Shown piece after piece: positions 23,801 to 35,991 of a stretch of DNA of 64,000 bases; within the stretch, counting starts at the first letter, position 1, and each line of letters begins with the position of its first letter. Made by a program: the position numbers and the translations under genes. The notes under the pieces are model-generated. The model saw nothing but the letters and a program-made list of their open reading frames with translations, was not told where the DNA came from and ran no database searches. The DNA comes from Ciona intestinalis (lineage: Eukaryota; Chordata; Ascidiacea; Phlebobranchia; Cionidae): the NCBI RefSeq assembly GCF_000224145.3, contig NW_004190420.2, positions 259,430 to 323,429 of the forward strand. The letters run 5' to 3'.

Positions 23801-24934
23801 CAGCAGCCTGCTGCCGATCCTAAACAAATCATACAGGTTTAATTCAAAGTAACGCGTTTGGTAATAGGTAATTTGTATGGATAAATGTATGAGAAATAGT
23901 TAAAACTATGTACATGAATTTGTAAGAAATCGAATGTTCTCGCTTAAGTTAGCTTTGGGCTTATTCCATAGTATATATACCTATATACACAATATAAAAT
24001 TTTCTCATAAAACATGTATAAACTTTTGATTTCCATATTTAAAGGCGACACCCAATAAATACTTAGTTGAAATGGTTCTAATTTGTCGCTCAGAGAGATT
24101 GGCGTTCCAGCAGTGAAGCCGCGTCTCGTAACCTAATCGTCGACTTGGCACGCTACCATTTTGGTTTCTTACGGTAAACATTTTCAAGTTCACTCTGCGA
24201 ATACGCGAATAGGCTTTTAACGCATACGCTTTTATTTGGGCGTCAAGACTTGGACGAGTTGACGCGAGGAGCTATTTTCTTTAGCGCGCTAATTCGGCCA
24301 TGCGATTTATTCTCATTCGTTTACCCATGATCAATTGCCAGCAGTACGTCGTACGAGAACCGAGGCATAACCGAGTCAACATCTCAAAACGCCTGTATTT
24401 CCAAGACAAGATCCCGTGTTGACGACCATGATATAAATCTGCTAGGACCTGATAATAACACACGCGCGACCACACCAACTACACATCAGCGCAGGCGAAA
24501 TGCCAAGACCGGATAGGATTACTGCCACGTCTAAATAAACTATACTTATATATAACTGAACTTTTCAGTGTGAAGTCACAATTACAGTATTTGTAATTCT
24601 AACGCATTTTTGATCCTAATAATAGATTTTTGATTTTAATGCATTTTGCTATAAATTTTAAATCACCGGTGACTCGTTGGAAGGAAACCTTGCTCTTTTC
24701 AGCGGAGGTGGAACTGAAGATCGAATTTCGCTGGACAAAGTCGTTGTGCTGTCCGCTCCAACGGGTGATGACGTCAGAGGCGCGCTGTACCTGTGATACG
24801 TTGCAAAACTGTAAATAAAAATTGTTTATTTATATAATCTGTTTATGTGTGGTTGTTTACCTTGAAGTGATGTCGTTTTCGTTATAATCATCGTCGATTC
24901 TTTCCTGCTTAATCTTCGTCGTGGAAGTCGCCAT
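17830..24934 (-). CDS. BTB-BACK-kelch protein, probable CUL3 substrate adaptor
   Basis: Fourteen exons, all in frame: 24934-24861, 24790-24667, 23819-23637, 23266-23113, 22954-22818, 22754-22605, 22497-22345, 21814-21707, 21380-21266, 20603-20482, 20102-19892, 19299-19119, 18396-18305 and 17972-17830 (648 aa). Residues 1-85 are a charged leader. BTB (~90-205) has QLVDLHLVVDGKTIPCHK and DHLLSAATSLEFESVRKACI. BACK (~210-345) has GCIELLESACKFICENF, VYEAAMTWVHHD and LPLVQPQFLLDVV. About six kelch repeats (~365-640) show diglycine and Y/W signatures such as CLYVVGGHNG and SVEKYDPDSNTW. Such proteins bind CUL3 through BTB/BACK and recruit substrates through the propeller. Intron 7 uses a GC donor (AAG|GCAAGC). 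Which vertebrate KLHL is orthologous cannot be decided by eye. Confidence 0.92.
18040..18192 (+). mobile_element. MITE copy, 3'-truncated
   Basis: AGTAGGTTGGGGTAAGATGA starts the copy and TTTGGTAGTAAACAAAGAAC follows. It stops at CAGGATATTTGGATA without the terminal inverted repeat. It lies in the last intron of the kelch gene. Confidence 0.8.
20153..20265 (+). mobile_element. MITE fragment, decayed
   Basis: AGTCAGATGGGATGTTCTC and TTAGTAGTAAACAGAGCATA match the 5' half of the family with many substitutions. It is in a kelch-gene intron. Confidence 0.65.
20693..20893 (-). mobile_element. MITE copy, full length
   Basis: TATATAGTAGGGTTGGGGAA at the left and ATGTCCCATCTACCCCCATC at the right, with CCTGATCGTGTTTTAAACA inside. 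Kelch-gene intron. Confidence 0.9.
21009..21066 (+). mobile_element. MITE fragment
   Basis: GTTCTGTTTTCTCG and TTAGTAGTAAACAAAGGATA correspond to the 5' interior of the element. No terminal repeat remains. Confidence 0.55.
23332..23529 (-). mobile_element. MITE copy, full length
   Basis: TATAGTACGGTGGGGTAAGA at the left and TTGTCCCATCTTCCCCAGCC at the right, with TTTTAAACAATTAACAATGG inside. It lies in the intron that splits the BTB domain of the kelch gene. Confidence 0.9.
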
Positions 24935-27002
24935 TGAAGTTTATAGGAGAGTCGGAATAACTGCACAGATTTCGAAAACCGCTTAGATCCTTGAATAGCT
25001 GTGCAGCATGCTGCCAGTGAGCAATTATTGCAATCTCTGTCAGCAGCAACTGCACTGTGAGTACTTGAGTTTATTACAACAATTTTGCCAAGAGCATCTT
25101 CATATACTTGAATTGCCAATCACGCTCGTCACTGCGTTATACAGTTTAGCTACAGATCAAACAAATGTGGTTCCCTATACCCTCAGACTTGGTGTGCATC
25201 ACGCATATAAGCCACCTAAATATAAAATGTCAATATTCTCAACTTGGCTGTGATAAAAAAACGCGTTTACCAATCAATAGTTCCCTTAACGCCTGTCATG
25301 TTTGTTAAATCTATAACAGTGGCGAGCGAAAATGAATTTATTTTCGTTATCGACCGTTGTCTCAAGCCACTGAAACTAATAAAGTTCCGTCTTCAGATGA
25401 GCTGCCATTATGTATCCTCTCCGCTGTTCAAGACACGGCAGCGCGCAACTATTACATGGATGCTTTTGGCAAACCACAAGTCTTCGGCGCGGTCTAGCTC
25501 TGTGCCAAGAAAACCGCCCAAAACCGGTTCGAGCTAGTCGTTGGCCTCAATTTACTGCCAGGTCGAGCTTACTGTTAATACAGTGAACGTAACTTTCCCA
25601 TTTGTGAAAGTTTCCTAATTACCCTTTACCTATTGACTCGCAAAGTTCACTTTCTTGGCACGTTAGCGAGCTAAAAACAACAGTCGTGTATTTACAGCCA
25701 CGACCCGAGGAAATAAAGAGCGCGTTCCAGCTTTAGTTCAGCAGCACAGCACGGTGTTAGCTTTCACGCTTACCGAGCTGTTGACGAAAGGTTTTACAGA
25801 TGGCCAATCTACAAACATGGACATGTTGTTTTTGTAGGCGAAAGAATGCCAAGAGGTTCTCCGTTTTAAACGACTACGTTAACTCGTGAAATTCTACGCT
25901 ATTCCGATAAAAGTAAAGATCATGTGGTGGATGCTTTCGCACTGCCGTCACGTATATTTGCCCTTCTAGAGAATCAAATTTAACTCGGAGCCATCAGTGT
26001 CTACCAGGTACGTGCTGTTGAGGTTTTGGCAGGCGGCCAGCTCGCCCACAGCAGACGAGACGAATTGGCAGCGCCGCCGCCTATCTGGAACCTCAAGACG
26101 CACTGTACGAAGCCGCCACTTCAGTAGATCGGCTTTGGACGTGCCTCACGGAAAGGGTCGTACGTCGGTCAGTTCGTGCCTTTTCCAGATTTGTAGCTGC
26201 AGCGAAGCGTGACTGTCACGTGATCTTCAGCGAATTTTAAGACGTTCGGCTCAAAGTGTCTTCGCACACCTTATAATTACACGGCAGTCGTTATTGACTC
26301 CGTCGACTCGATAAATTCGATCATAGATCGAGACCGTTACCGGATAGGCACGCCAGCAGCGGCGCCTGGCTTACCCCCTTGGATTGGCGGGTTATAAATA
26401 TTTCATTCTTTTACGCCGCTGTCCAATGATTAATGATTTAAGCTGAAAAGCAGCGAAACCAGAAATCGCCGTGAAAATTGCGAGAAACTTTTAACTATTT
26501 CCGAGCCCGGCATTTTTTTGCAAGCGTTGGAAGGTAAGACGAGCGCGGTTGCTCATCGATACAGCAGGAGATCGTTGGTCTTTCCCTGAACTTCGCGGGT
26601 TCATACACGTATACGATATGTAATAAATTATGTGGATTGGCCCGCCTCCAGAACGCTGACAGTCATGTGGCTTTGTCGGCAACAGTTGTTGCCCGGAGGC
26701 AGCGAACTTAAACTTTAAAGCTTCGCATTGAAACTATCAGGATTAAAATTATCTGCGGATTCCGACACGTAGCGGACGAACCATCAAAACTGATTTCGAT
26801 GTCGATCAGTATGTTAAACGATACACTTTATTAACAACATATTAATCTTTGAATACATACAACATACGCGGAAGGACTACATGGAAAAAATGAAAGCAAA
26901 ATGGGCCAATGAATTACAAATACCACCGCGTAAAAACACAAATATATCTGATACAGTATAAGGGATCGTAAATAACGAACTGGATCAATCTAAACATTCA
27001 AT
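24935..27002. other. Intergenic region between EFHC2 and the kelch gene
   Basis: Both genes are on the minus strand. This 2-kb stretch therefore holds the kelch promoter (just above 24934) and the EFHC2 3' UTR, with a minus-strand AATAAA at 26832-26827. It is less AT-rich than the surroundings around 25.9-26.7 kb. I see no further gene, repeat or RNA in it. Confidence 0.5.
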
Positions 27003-30000
27003 TCACGAGTCTTGCTTCCCGAAAATGTCTTCAATGAGCGATGCGTAGCCAACTTTGGACACTGAGGCTGACTTCGTAAGGTCACCACCGCTCCAAGATG
27101 CGTCAAACTAAACAGGAAATTACTTAATGGTTTTCACCTTGAAATTTATTCAAGGTCACATCGTTAAGCGAGTTGCAAAATAAAACGGGCGAGAAAATAT
27201 CGATAGGACAAAATCGGGCAACTGATATTATGAAGTATCCAAATGTCGCGGCATCTAATTAGTATCGCGCGTGAACAGATTAACGGGATTTTAATATATA
27301 GTGGGGTGGGGAAAGATGGGACACTTTTTCATTCCATTTTTTTTGTAGCATTTGGTAGTAAACAAAGAACATTCATATAATTACAAAACTATATCCTTAC
27401 GACTCTTTTTGACCGTTGTTAAATGTTTAAAACACGATCATGATATTTTGATATTATGTGCTAAAGGTGTCCCATCTCCCCCACCCTACTATAAGTCAAA
27501 ATGCAATTGCAAACTCGTGAACTTTACATTTCCAGTAAGATACCAACTTTTAACATGATTTTTTACCTTAATTGGAAGGTTCTGGTATTGAACAGCTTCC
27601 ACGGGGTTTTCTCTCCAGTTTAGCTTTGAAACAAAGTCGTTGTAATCGACTCTTCCTTCGCAGGATAACCTGAATAAACAAAGTTGTTGAGTTAATTAAG
27701 TTGATGGTCATACCTATGCACACAATACACGGTGGTAGAGTGCTGAGCAAACTACCAATGCAAACGTGAGTCGTTTAAAACAAACGTAATGCAACATATT
27801 GTAATCACAGTGCCCTTTGTTAAAATCATATGTATGTGTTCTAGAACTATAAAGTTACTTTTTAATGAGCAGCTGCAGTACATCCTCCGGCAAGGGGAAC
27901 TTGAATGCTCGGCAAATGGTTCGCAGTTCACCCGCTGCAAGTTTCCCTGTGTTTCCACAATCCTCGAAACTGAATGCCTCTTGTAGTCTTACGAAGTCCT
28001 GAGAGTTAAACAAATATGTCAGAGAGACACATAAGTTAAACAAAGTTTGACTTTACTTTATTAAAATCTACCACTTTTTCATTTTTACATGACCTTATAA
28101 CTACTCTGATTAAAACGGTTGTTGTTTTGGATTATACATTTAAGGTTACTACCCTGTGTCACGTACCAGCAGACCTAAACCTTAACCAAAGTTTTATTTG
28201 TTGATTTGTGGTCTTTGCATATAAATAGATCGTTCACCTCGAAGTTTTTCTTTTTGAGTTTCTCTTGCGCCACCGCAAGGATAAGTTGCATGTCAACTTC
28301 CTCTGGTTCCCTGTGTGCATAGTGACGACCCACGGTCATGATCTCATGCTCGGAGAAAGATCCCATTTGTGCCAACATGTTTCTGCAAACCAGCGTTTAA
28401 ATTAGTCCAGTAGGTTAATATAATGTGTAAACTATGTATATTTTGCAGCCTCGAAACACACTATTAATAAAAAAACTACGGCACATCACGTCAGTACATA
28501 TAATGCTGTGTAGACTGTATATGATTCAGTGGCAGTTACAGCTACACGACCAAACCTCCAAATTTGTTTTCAAACAAGAAAAAAAGCAGCCAGATTGCTG
28601 TTTTAATATCAAAGACCAAGTTATCGTGTGCGGTGTATGAATTCGACGGTGATTTTCAGCGTATATATATATAGTACTGTGGGGTAATATGGGACGCCAT
28701 TTAGTACATAATATCGAAATATCGTGTTTTAAACAACTAACAACCATTTCTGGGAGTCGTGATGATACGGTTATATAATTCTTTGAATGTTCTTTGTCTG
28801 CTACAAAATGGGAGGGGAAAATAGAATGACCAGGTGTCCCATCTTACCCCACCCTACTATACTTTACGATTTTCCGAATGTTGCTTACATAAACAACCTA
28901 CATAATGTCTTGTCAAGTCATCTAGGAAATTTACATTAGTCATTAACGCGTGAAAAATTAATACACACGTCCATCATAATGCGCGTGGACGCCAAATATA
29001 CTTTCTTAATCGAGAATACGGGAACACCAGTTGACGACATGCGTAATCGACCTGTTTTTTTAAGATGGATCGATTGGATGATTGACGACTATGCTGCTTA
29101 CCTAAGACTTTCGTATCTGATCGTCCCGCTGTTGTCAGGGTCGTTGAGAACGAAGAACTCCTTCACATCTTTGCTCTTTTCCTTGGTCGCCTTGCGCATT
29201 TTCTCGAGGATAAGACTTAGGTTCGCTTGCGGAAACTAATGCAAATGTGAATTTTTTTATTTGCCGACAAAATAGAAAACCATCTGCATTTTAAATGCTT
29301 TCTGCGTTCTATGCTTGTGTCAAAACTCATACGAAGAATAAATATGGTACAAGACCCTGTCATATCTTAGCCTCTCGTCTGTGCTTCAAGTGTTGCCCAT
29401 TTCATAAGTTTTGCTCCAATGCAAATCACTCCACATACCTCGTTTGAGTGCTGCTCCATGTAACGGAATGCATATTCGTCAGCATCGGTGATCACGAAGT
29501 CGAAGTTGTTAAACACAACTTTGGCACCAACGAAAAGATCGGCTGCGGTGAAATACTCCGACATTTCACTCTTGAAAAGATCCTGGTTTGGTTTCTTGAT
29601 TCGTCCTCTCTCAAGGAACTTACCACCAATGATACCTGTGTTGCATAACAACGTATTTTTTATTTGGTTCACCGAAATCGATAGAGAAGGTCATATTATT
29701 TAAGGATTAAAGAGATAAGATCAACATCTTAACGAAATTTGGTAAAACACACTGGTTAAAATGTGTGGGGAAAAGCGTCAGTTAAAAAGCGTGACTGTTG
29801 TACCCAGTAATGCAACGAAGTAGCTGAATGTTCATTTAGATATATGTATATATATTCGTACTCTTTACAACACTGCGTTAAACGGCGGTGCAAGATAACT
29901 ACGGAGTTGCCTATGGACCTAGAGTACGACCCTTATTACGGCGCAGCTAATTTGACAAATTGTGTGCTCTGTTTGGGGCTTGTAATTCCCGATACGTTTT

Positions 30001-33000
30001 AAACTAAAGTAATACGCACAGCCAATAGAGATATTTCGTTAGCCAAACACTGATACGGAGTGAAATATTTACGCCAACGTTGTTCCAGCTATTACATAAG
30101 TCGTCCAAAAATTTGTTTGTGAATTCCTGATTTTCTGGCATGGTGCACTGGCATTACGTAATAATTATTCGATTTTGGTGCGGCGTGTAAGGTCCCGAGA
30201 GAGATAGTGCACCGATATAGCGCATTGACTCACACTTCCAGGGTGGTGGCCAAATTATAACATACCAGAATTCCTTTGTGGAGGCTCGAAGAACGAAATC
30301 GTGTCGTCAGAGAGGAAATAGGACACGATGAATTTTCGGTCTTTGTCGATGGGATTGTCCGTCGCCATGTAAGCCACCAAACGAAGAACGTTGCTTTCCA
30401 AACCGTGCCTATGGTTAAATGATAAACGCTTTTGAAAACGTACATGATATGAATATGTGTTCTTACACATGCAGTCGCTGATATTTAATGAAATAACTAA
30501 ACGTATTTAATTCCACATACAAATTGCCATACTCATATTACCTCTAATGCATAAATTAAAGTAAATTTATTTACCCTTACATTGCGGAGCAATATAAGCC
30601 AGTGTAACACGGATTTTCTGGTGCATATCTTGTGCACCCTTACCAGTTACCACACATTTTCGTAGAGTACTTTTTAGTTTGTTTTTTTATATACTATATT
30701 GTATTACTGACAAATGAGAAAACTCATACCACGGGGCGAGAGAAATTGCAGTCAAGTGCCTGAGGACATATACACCCACAATAGAACTAGTGTCAAACCA
30801 CTCAGGTTCTCTTGCAAATCATTTTTGTTCCTAACTTACCTATCTTTCTCCATAAACTTGATGAAGTCTCTCTGAGGAGGTTTAGGAATGAGTCCCATGC
30901 ATGAACATAAGGAATCTTCTTCTGATCCAAACCCATTATATGGGGGCATTGGTCGTGGAACTTTCATCACAGGGTCAGACTTGTATTTGATCGGAGTGAA
31001 CGAGTCATCTGTAAAAAGGTTAATTTTATAAAAGATAATGCAATACGGTTTTTGGGAAAAAAATGAAAAGTTGTGTGGGATAAAATCATATTTTTATAGT
31101 GAAGTTAATATACTGATGTACATGTCCTTGATGTTTAGTATAATATAAGAGAACTATTTTTCTCTTTGATGTGAAAAACAATAGAAGGTGAATTTATAGG
31201 AACAAAACTTCTGGAAGTATGAGGTAGTCCAAATATAAAAAAATACTGATTTAAAGTGTTTTGCAAGAACCAGGAGCTGTTTCAGTATACTTAAAATAAA
31301 TATTAAACCTATAGAATGTTTCTCCAGTAGGTCTGGCTTAATACACCGGTATTCTGGTGCCCATAATATGCAAATTGTATGTTATGTTGTGTAGTGATAA
31401 GTAGACAGCATCAGTAAAACTGAAATCTGCAGTACACTCGATGTAATATTGGTTTATCTTTCTTACTGAGGCCAAACTTGGTCTTGTAATATTCCTTTGT
31501 AAAGTTGTCGCATCCACAAAGAACTAACTTTCTTCCCCAAACATTGACAACCGCTCCAATCACCAAATCAGCGCTTGTGTAAAAGTCTTCATACACAGCT
31601 CCAGTCTAAAAATATCACATATTTAACTTCCTGGCATGCATCTCTAAATATCAAATATTTTGATGCATGTTTCTCTATATAAACTGTTTCATATTTGCTA
31701 CTATTAAAATGAAAGTAATAAAAATAATTGAAAGCTATTTTTCTGAACAAAATAAATCAATGTAATGTATGAAAGTGTACCGTACCGGTCCAACAAATGG
31801 TCATTTGTAAAGGGTTAAATTTTACATTTGAAACAATCATGAATAATTCCTGTTCCTTTACCTTCAAACTGTCCAGTATATATCTACCACCATGTCCCAT
31901 TGGTCCAAATACATTGAGCACCGTTCGATCCGTCTTCTCACCTGGTTGCCTCAGTGGTAAAGGTGCACTCTGTTGAAAAATTAAAGTTCAAGTTAAATAG
32001 CAAACAGAAAAAACTTAATAGAAAAAAACCAGTGCTAATCAAATCAAATTAGAAAAAAAGTTAGTCAGTAAGAACTTTATTTTTTTGTTTTTAAATTCGT
32101 GTAAATGTATGTACATATACAGCGTTTGGCGAAATTACACTGCCTACTATTATTATATACCTATAATTTTTCTTTAATATTATATTCCTACAGCTGGCTA
32201 CTAATGCATTTGTTTATTAAATAAACAGATATAATACATGCAGGGCTCACTTTTGGTAGTCGAGCACGTTTGAGGAACACAGGGACCGCGTCACGACCGG
32301 AGTTTGGAGGAATTACTTCACGAATCTCAATTGTATCATCAGCAAGGAAGTAATGAAGAACCTGAATAGTTTACAATCAATAATGGGCTTGTACAGGTTA
32401 GTATGCGCTACTATTCTCTGTATAAACGTATGATAATGGTCCGAAGATGGCTTACATATAATTTTTAATATTTAAAAAAGCTAAAACTTTAATAAATATC
32501 TGTTTCTGTTTTAGTGAGATAAAATCGAAATATATTCATAAAATAGATATAATAACACTGAGATTCAATATTAGTTACCATTTCTCTTGTATCACCAAAC
32601 ATAGAATCTGCATCATCCCAGTAACATTCGAAACGCAGTACATGTCGATCGTGGTCCAGAAACTGCTTAAGTGTGTCGGTTCGTTCATAAGGTCTCAAAG
32701 CTTGCATGCTTTCTTCCATCTTGTAAATGTAAGTTATATGTTGTTTTACACTATAACATCATAATTATGTTGTACCAGGGGTAATAGATCACTTGAAACA
32801 ACTCTTTAAATTATTGCACCAATGTAATATAATATCCCTGTGTAATGGTTATTGTCACAATACTCATTTTGGAAATATTTGGCTAAAAAGTCTATATGTA
32901 CAGACGCACACTGCATGTAACAGAAAAAAATGGGTTTTTACATAGCATGGGCAAATTGTTTTTAAATTTTTAACAAAATGTTGAAGTAAAATCCATAAAT

Positions 33001-34983
33001 TATGTTTGTTTAATTCTTAGGAATAGTAATTTGTTTCAATTAAATGCTGAATTTGGAAATCGAATTAAACTGAAAATGTGTCACCTCATTTCTTAGGTTC
33101 GAATACGGATCTTTTGGTACAGTGTCCGGTGTATTGACACGAACTCCCAACTTTCGCAGGAAATTTTTGGTGAAAACATCGCAATCTGTCAACTTGAACT
33201 TTCTGATAGAAAATATTTACATTTAAGTGTAAAAAACTGTTTGGCAATGTTTAAAAACTTCATAAACAACTGTATTTGAAGTGACCCTTTACATTTACAG
33301 TAACACCTTTTAGTGGAAAATTTATTTTACAATAATATGTGTTTATCCAACCAGCATTCATTAAAATGCACAAAGTGACCGAAACTAGTTTATGCAAAAG
33401 ACTACAAATTCAGCTTTCAAACTTAGTATTTTCCAGAAAAAAACATAACTTTAAAACTGGCAGTTGCTTTAAAAATGTTGTGAAACATTAAAAAGTTATT
33501 TCCCAACTCTGATATTTCGATAAAAAATAATTTAATTTTAATATGTTCCCCACCTTCCATACAGAATAAGTTCATTCCCCACATTGAAATGTTCCACTGT
33601 GTAATATTCATCATCACGTGGTGCTGGAAGTGGAACTCTGTGACGACGTATCAAGGTACCTTGTGGGATGCCAGAGTTTTTCACCTGCAAGACAACAGTA
33701 GGTTTAACTCAATGTAGGAAAGTTTTAACATTTTTGAAAATTTAAAAATTATGCCTTGTTTTTACAGTCAGTTGTTTATACAAAAATTGTTCACAGTCAG
33801 TTGCCTATATAAAGCAAGAAGCAAATAAAACTTTTAAATTTTAACAATACTCTATTTTAGGTGAGTAAGAAGGGCCTGAGATTTGGACCAGTGGCCATTA
33901 CTCCTGCTACAACCATTAGTGATCACTGGGTTGGAGCAAAGTCATTAATATGTCTTGCCTAAGAACACATCTATAGTATCAGCCTTATGCCCAGTATCCT
34001 TAAGGTATTATGTAAGCTCTGACTACTCTGCTACATACCCAAAATCTGGTTGTAAATGGTAAAGGGAATACCAAACCCGTCCAACCCACCTGTGGTTCAA
34101 TGACTTGAATTGAATCGTCTTCAAGATAGAAATAAATCTTGCATCCTCTTATTCTGTACTGCTCCTCCCTCTTCTCATGGACAGCTTCCTGGAAGTAAGC
34201 TTGAAAACACAACACCTGAAAAAATATTTACATGTTGACACTACAATTCAGGAAAGGAAAGCAATGCCTCTTAGTTTTGCTTTTAAGCGAACGTTTTCTT
34301 GGAAAAATTAAGTTAAGGTCGAAAAACAAACCTTTAAGTAAGTTGTTTAGAAAAACAAAGAGAAAAAGATAGTAAGTCAAAAAAATGAATTTTATAGTCA
34401 CTTGTCTGTCGAATGCCACCCATGCAGGTGCATTGCTTCCTTCCCCTTTAGGAAACACACTGTGTTTTGGCTGCTTCTTTTGCCCAAGAAGTAGCTCGCC
34501 ACCTATACCTGGCTTCTGTTCACCAACCAACATGGAAACATCATTACAATAATCAAAGTGGTGGGACTTGTGGAACTTCTCTTTGCCAAGCTGGAATTTT
34601 AATTCAAGTTTACCAATTAGAAAGTGGTGATCGCTAAAAAAACAGATTTTTGTGTCATAAAGCAATTTATAAATGTGGAGAGTTTAAGAACTGGAGTTTT
34701 TAAAATAAAAATTTCTGAATGTACTTAATAATATTTTAAAAATTAGGTTGTAGTAGTTAATAAGAAGGTTAGGCTTTTGAGTATTTATTGTTACGCGATA
34801 TTGTTTGGCATGATAATGTCATTCTATTATGCTTCTACACTGATACTTTATGGCATGCAGGGTGGAAACAAATCTATTATTTTAGTTGCACCTTTGGTAA
34901 ATCGGTTACAGGTTAACAGAAAATTAAGACACTTTACTTACACTTTTGTTGAACGAGTTTCCAGGTAAATATGGTAGCGCCAT
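27003..34983 (-). CDS. EFHC2: EF-hand domain-containing protein 2 (three DM10 domains)
   Basis: Seventeen exons, all in frame: 34983-34942, 34590-34402, 34215-34090, 33684-33554, 33202-33085, 32719-32579, 32361-32251, 31969-31862, 31605-31467, 31008-30840, 30408-30266, 29635-29439, 29235-29102, 28382-28238, 27998-27859, 27669-27567 and 27107-27003 (746 aa; human EFHC2 is about the same). The start [13 protein letters not shown] and then [15 protein letters not shown] and KPGIGGE fit EFHC2 better than EFHC1. Three DM10 domains lie at ~72-185, 222-365 and 425-535 ([48 protein letters not shown]). EF-hand-like loops follow ([28 protein letters not shown]). EFHC proteins line the lumen of ciliary doublet microtubules near the inner junction. 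Two MITEs sit in introns. A minus-strand AATAAA lies at 26832-26827. Confidence 0.97.
27297..27493 (+). mobile_element. MITE copy, full length, in the last EFHC2 intron
   Basis: TATAGTGGGGTGGGGAAAGA at the left and CCCATCTCCCCCACCCTACT at the right, with CATTTGGTAGTAAACAAAGA inside. Well preserved. Confidence 0.92.
28670..28861 (-). mobile_element. MITE copy, full length, in an EFHC2 intron
   Basis: TATAGTACTGTGGGGTAATA at the left and GTGTCCCATCTTACCCCACC at the right, with TTCTTTGAATGTTCTTTGTC inside. Confidence 0.9.
33870..33995 (-). mobile_element. SINE fragment in an EFHC2 intron
   Basis: GGACCAGTGGCCATTACTC, GTGATCACTGGGTTGGAGCA and TGTCTTGCCTAAGAACACAT match the middle of the SINE at 37826-38121. 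Confidence 0.7.
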
Positions 34984-35407
34984 TGTTTACAAAATGCCTT
35001 GAACAGCTAATAATTAAGATTCGATTAACGAAGATCGATTTGTGACATACGATAGCTGTAAAACAGAGAAACGATCCAGCTTCGCTTCGTTGTTACTGTA
35101 ACCATGGTGATGGAGACAGAGGTGAATTTGGTAATAGAAATCACATACCAGCATTATTACAAAATTCGAAACGGTTTCACAATAAAAGAAACAAATGCAA
35201 TCTTAAGAAGAAAAACTTAACAATATTGTTTATAATACTTTTATTGTTTATAATTGGGCATGTGTCGGCCATATAAAAGTTTTAATATGTTTTTTAAAGT
35301 TTTGCCAATAAAATTATTCACGTTTAGTTTGTTTTATCCGGTGCAAAATAAAACATCACAAGAGCTTAATTTCTGCTTCATGGTTTGTTTGCATTAATGT
35401 AACTTAA

Positions 35408-35460
35408 TTGGTTTATCCTCGCGTGGTTGTATGGTAAGACTGAACTCGTAGCCTATATGT
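35408..35460 (-). mobile_element. SINE tail fragment
   Basis: GGTTTATCCTCGCGTGGTTG is the complement of the shared SINE 3' end (CGCGAGGATAAA), followed by GAACTCGTAGCC. Confidence 0.5.
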
Positions 35461-35756
35461 ATATATAAAAAAAAACAAATTCAAAATTAAGTCACATGCA
35501 CTGGGAGACAATTTATGAGATAGAGCATCTGCAAAAATAGTGTAGCAATACCCATTTTTTAGCAAAAAAGTTTGGCTTCATTAATATTTATTATAAATTC
35601 TCCGTTTTTATTATTTCATATGCATTTGTTAGATACAATGATCATTAATTTAAGTTTTAACAATACTCATTATCGTTCGAACAACACCAATATATAAACA
35701 ACTGTAGGCTACACCACACAAATGGCTAAATAACCTATTTTAATATATTTTTAAAG

Positions 35757-35809
35757 TATTTGGTTACTATCTGCTAAAAGTGTCCCATCTTTCCCCATCC
35801 TACTATATG
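35757..35809 (+). mobile_element. MITE right-end fragment
   Basis: CTGCTAAAAGTGTCCCATCT followed by TTCCCCATCCTACTATA is the right terminal repeat of the family. The rest of the element is missing. Confidence 0.75.
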
Positions 35810-35991
35810 TAACGGTTAGTGATTAGGGGTTGCGAGTTCATGTTTTCGAACAAGTAGCACGAACATATACTTACAAACCACAGCAACAAAACATGCGTCA
35901 CGTTTGTTCTCTTGATTTTATTGCGACTCCAAATATAAACTTACTATAAATACTAATATGCAAATATGTTAAAATTGCAGCATGCACTTAT

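Larger units (their letters stand above)
34984..35991. other. EFHC2 promoter region and downstream flank of the ParB-like gene
   Basis: This AT-rich kilobase contains a SINE tail fragment (35408-35460) and a MITE end fragment (35757-35809). A minus-strand AATAAA (35922-35917) lies 70 nt after the neighbouring gene's stop. The EFHC2 leader sits just above 34983; no TATA box can be assigned. Confidence 0.5.
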
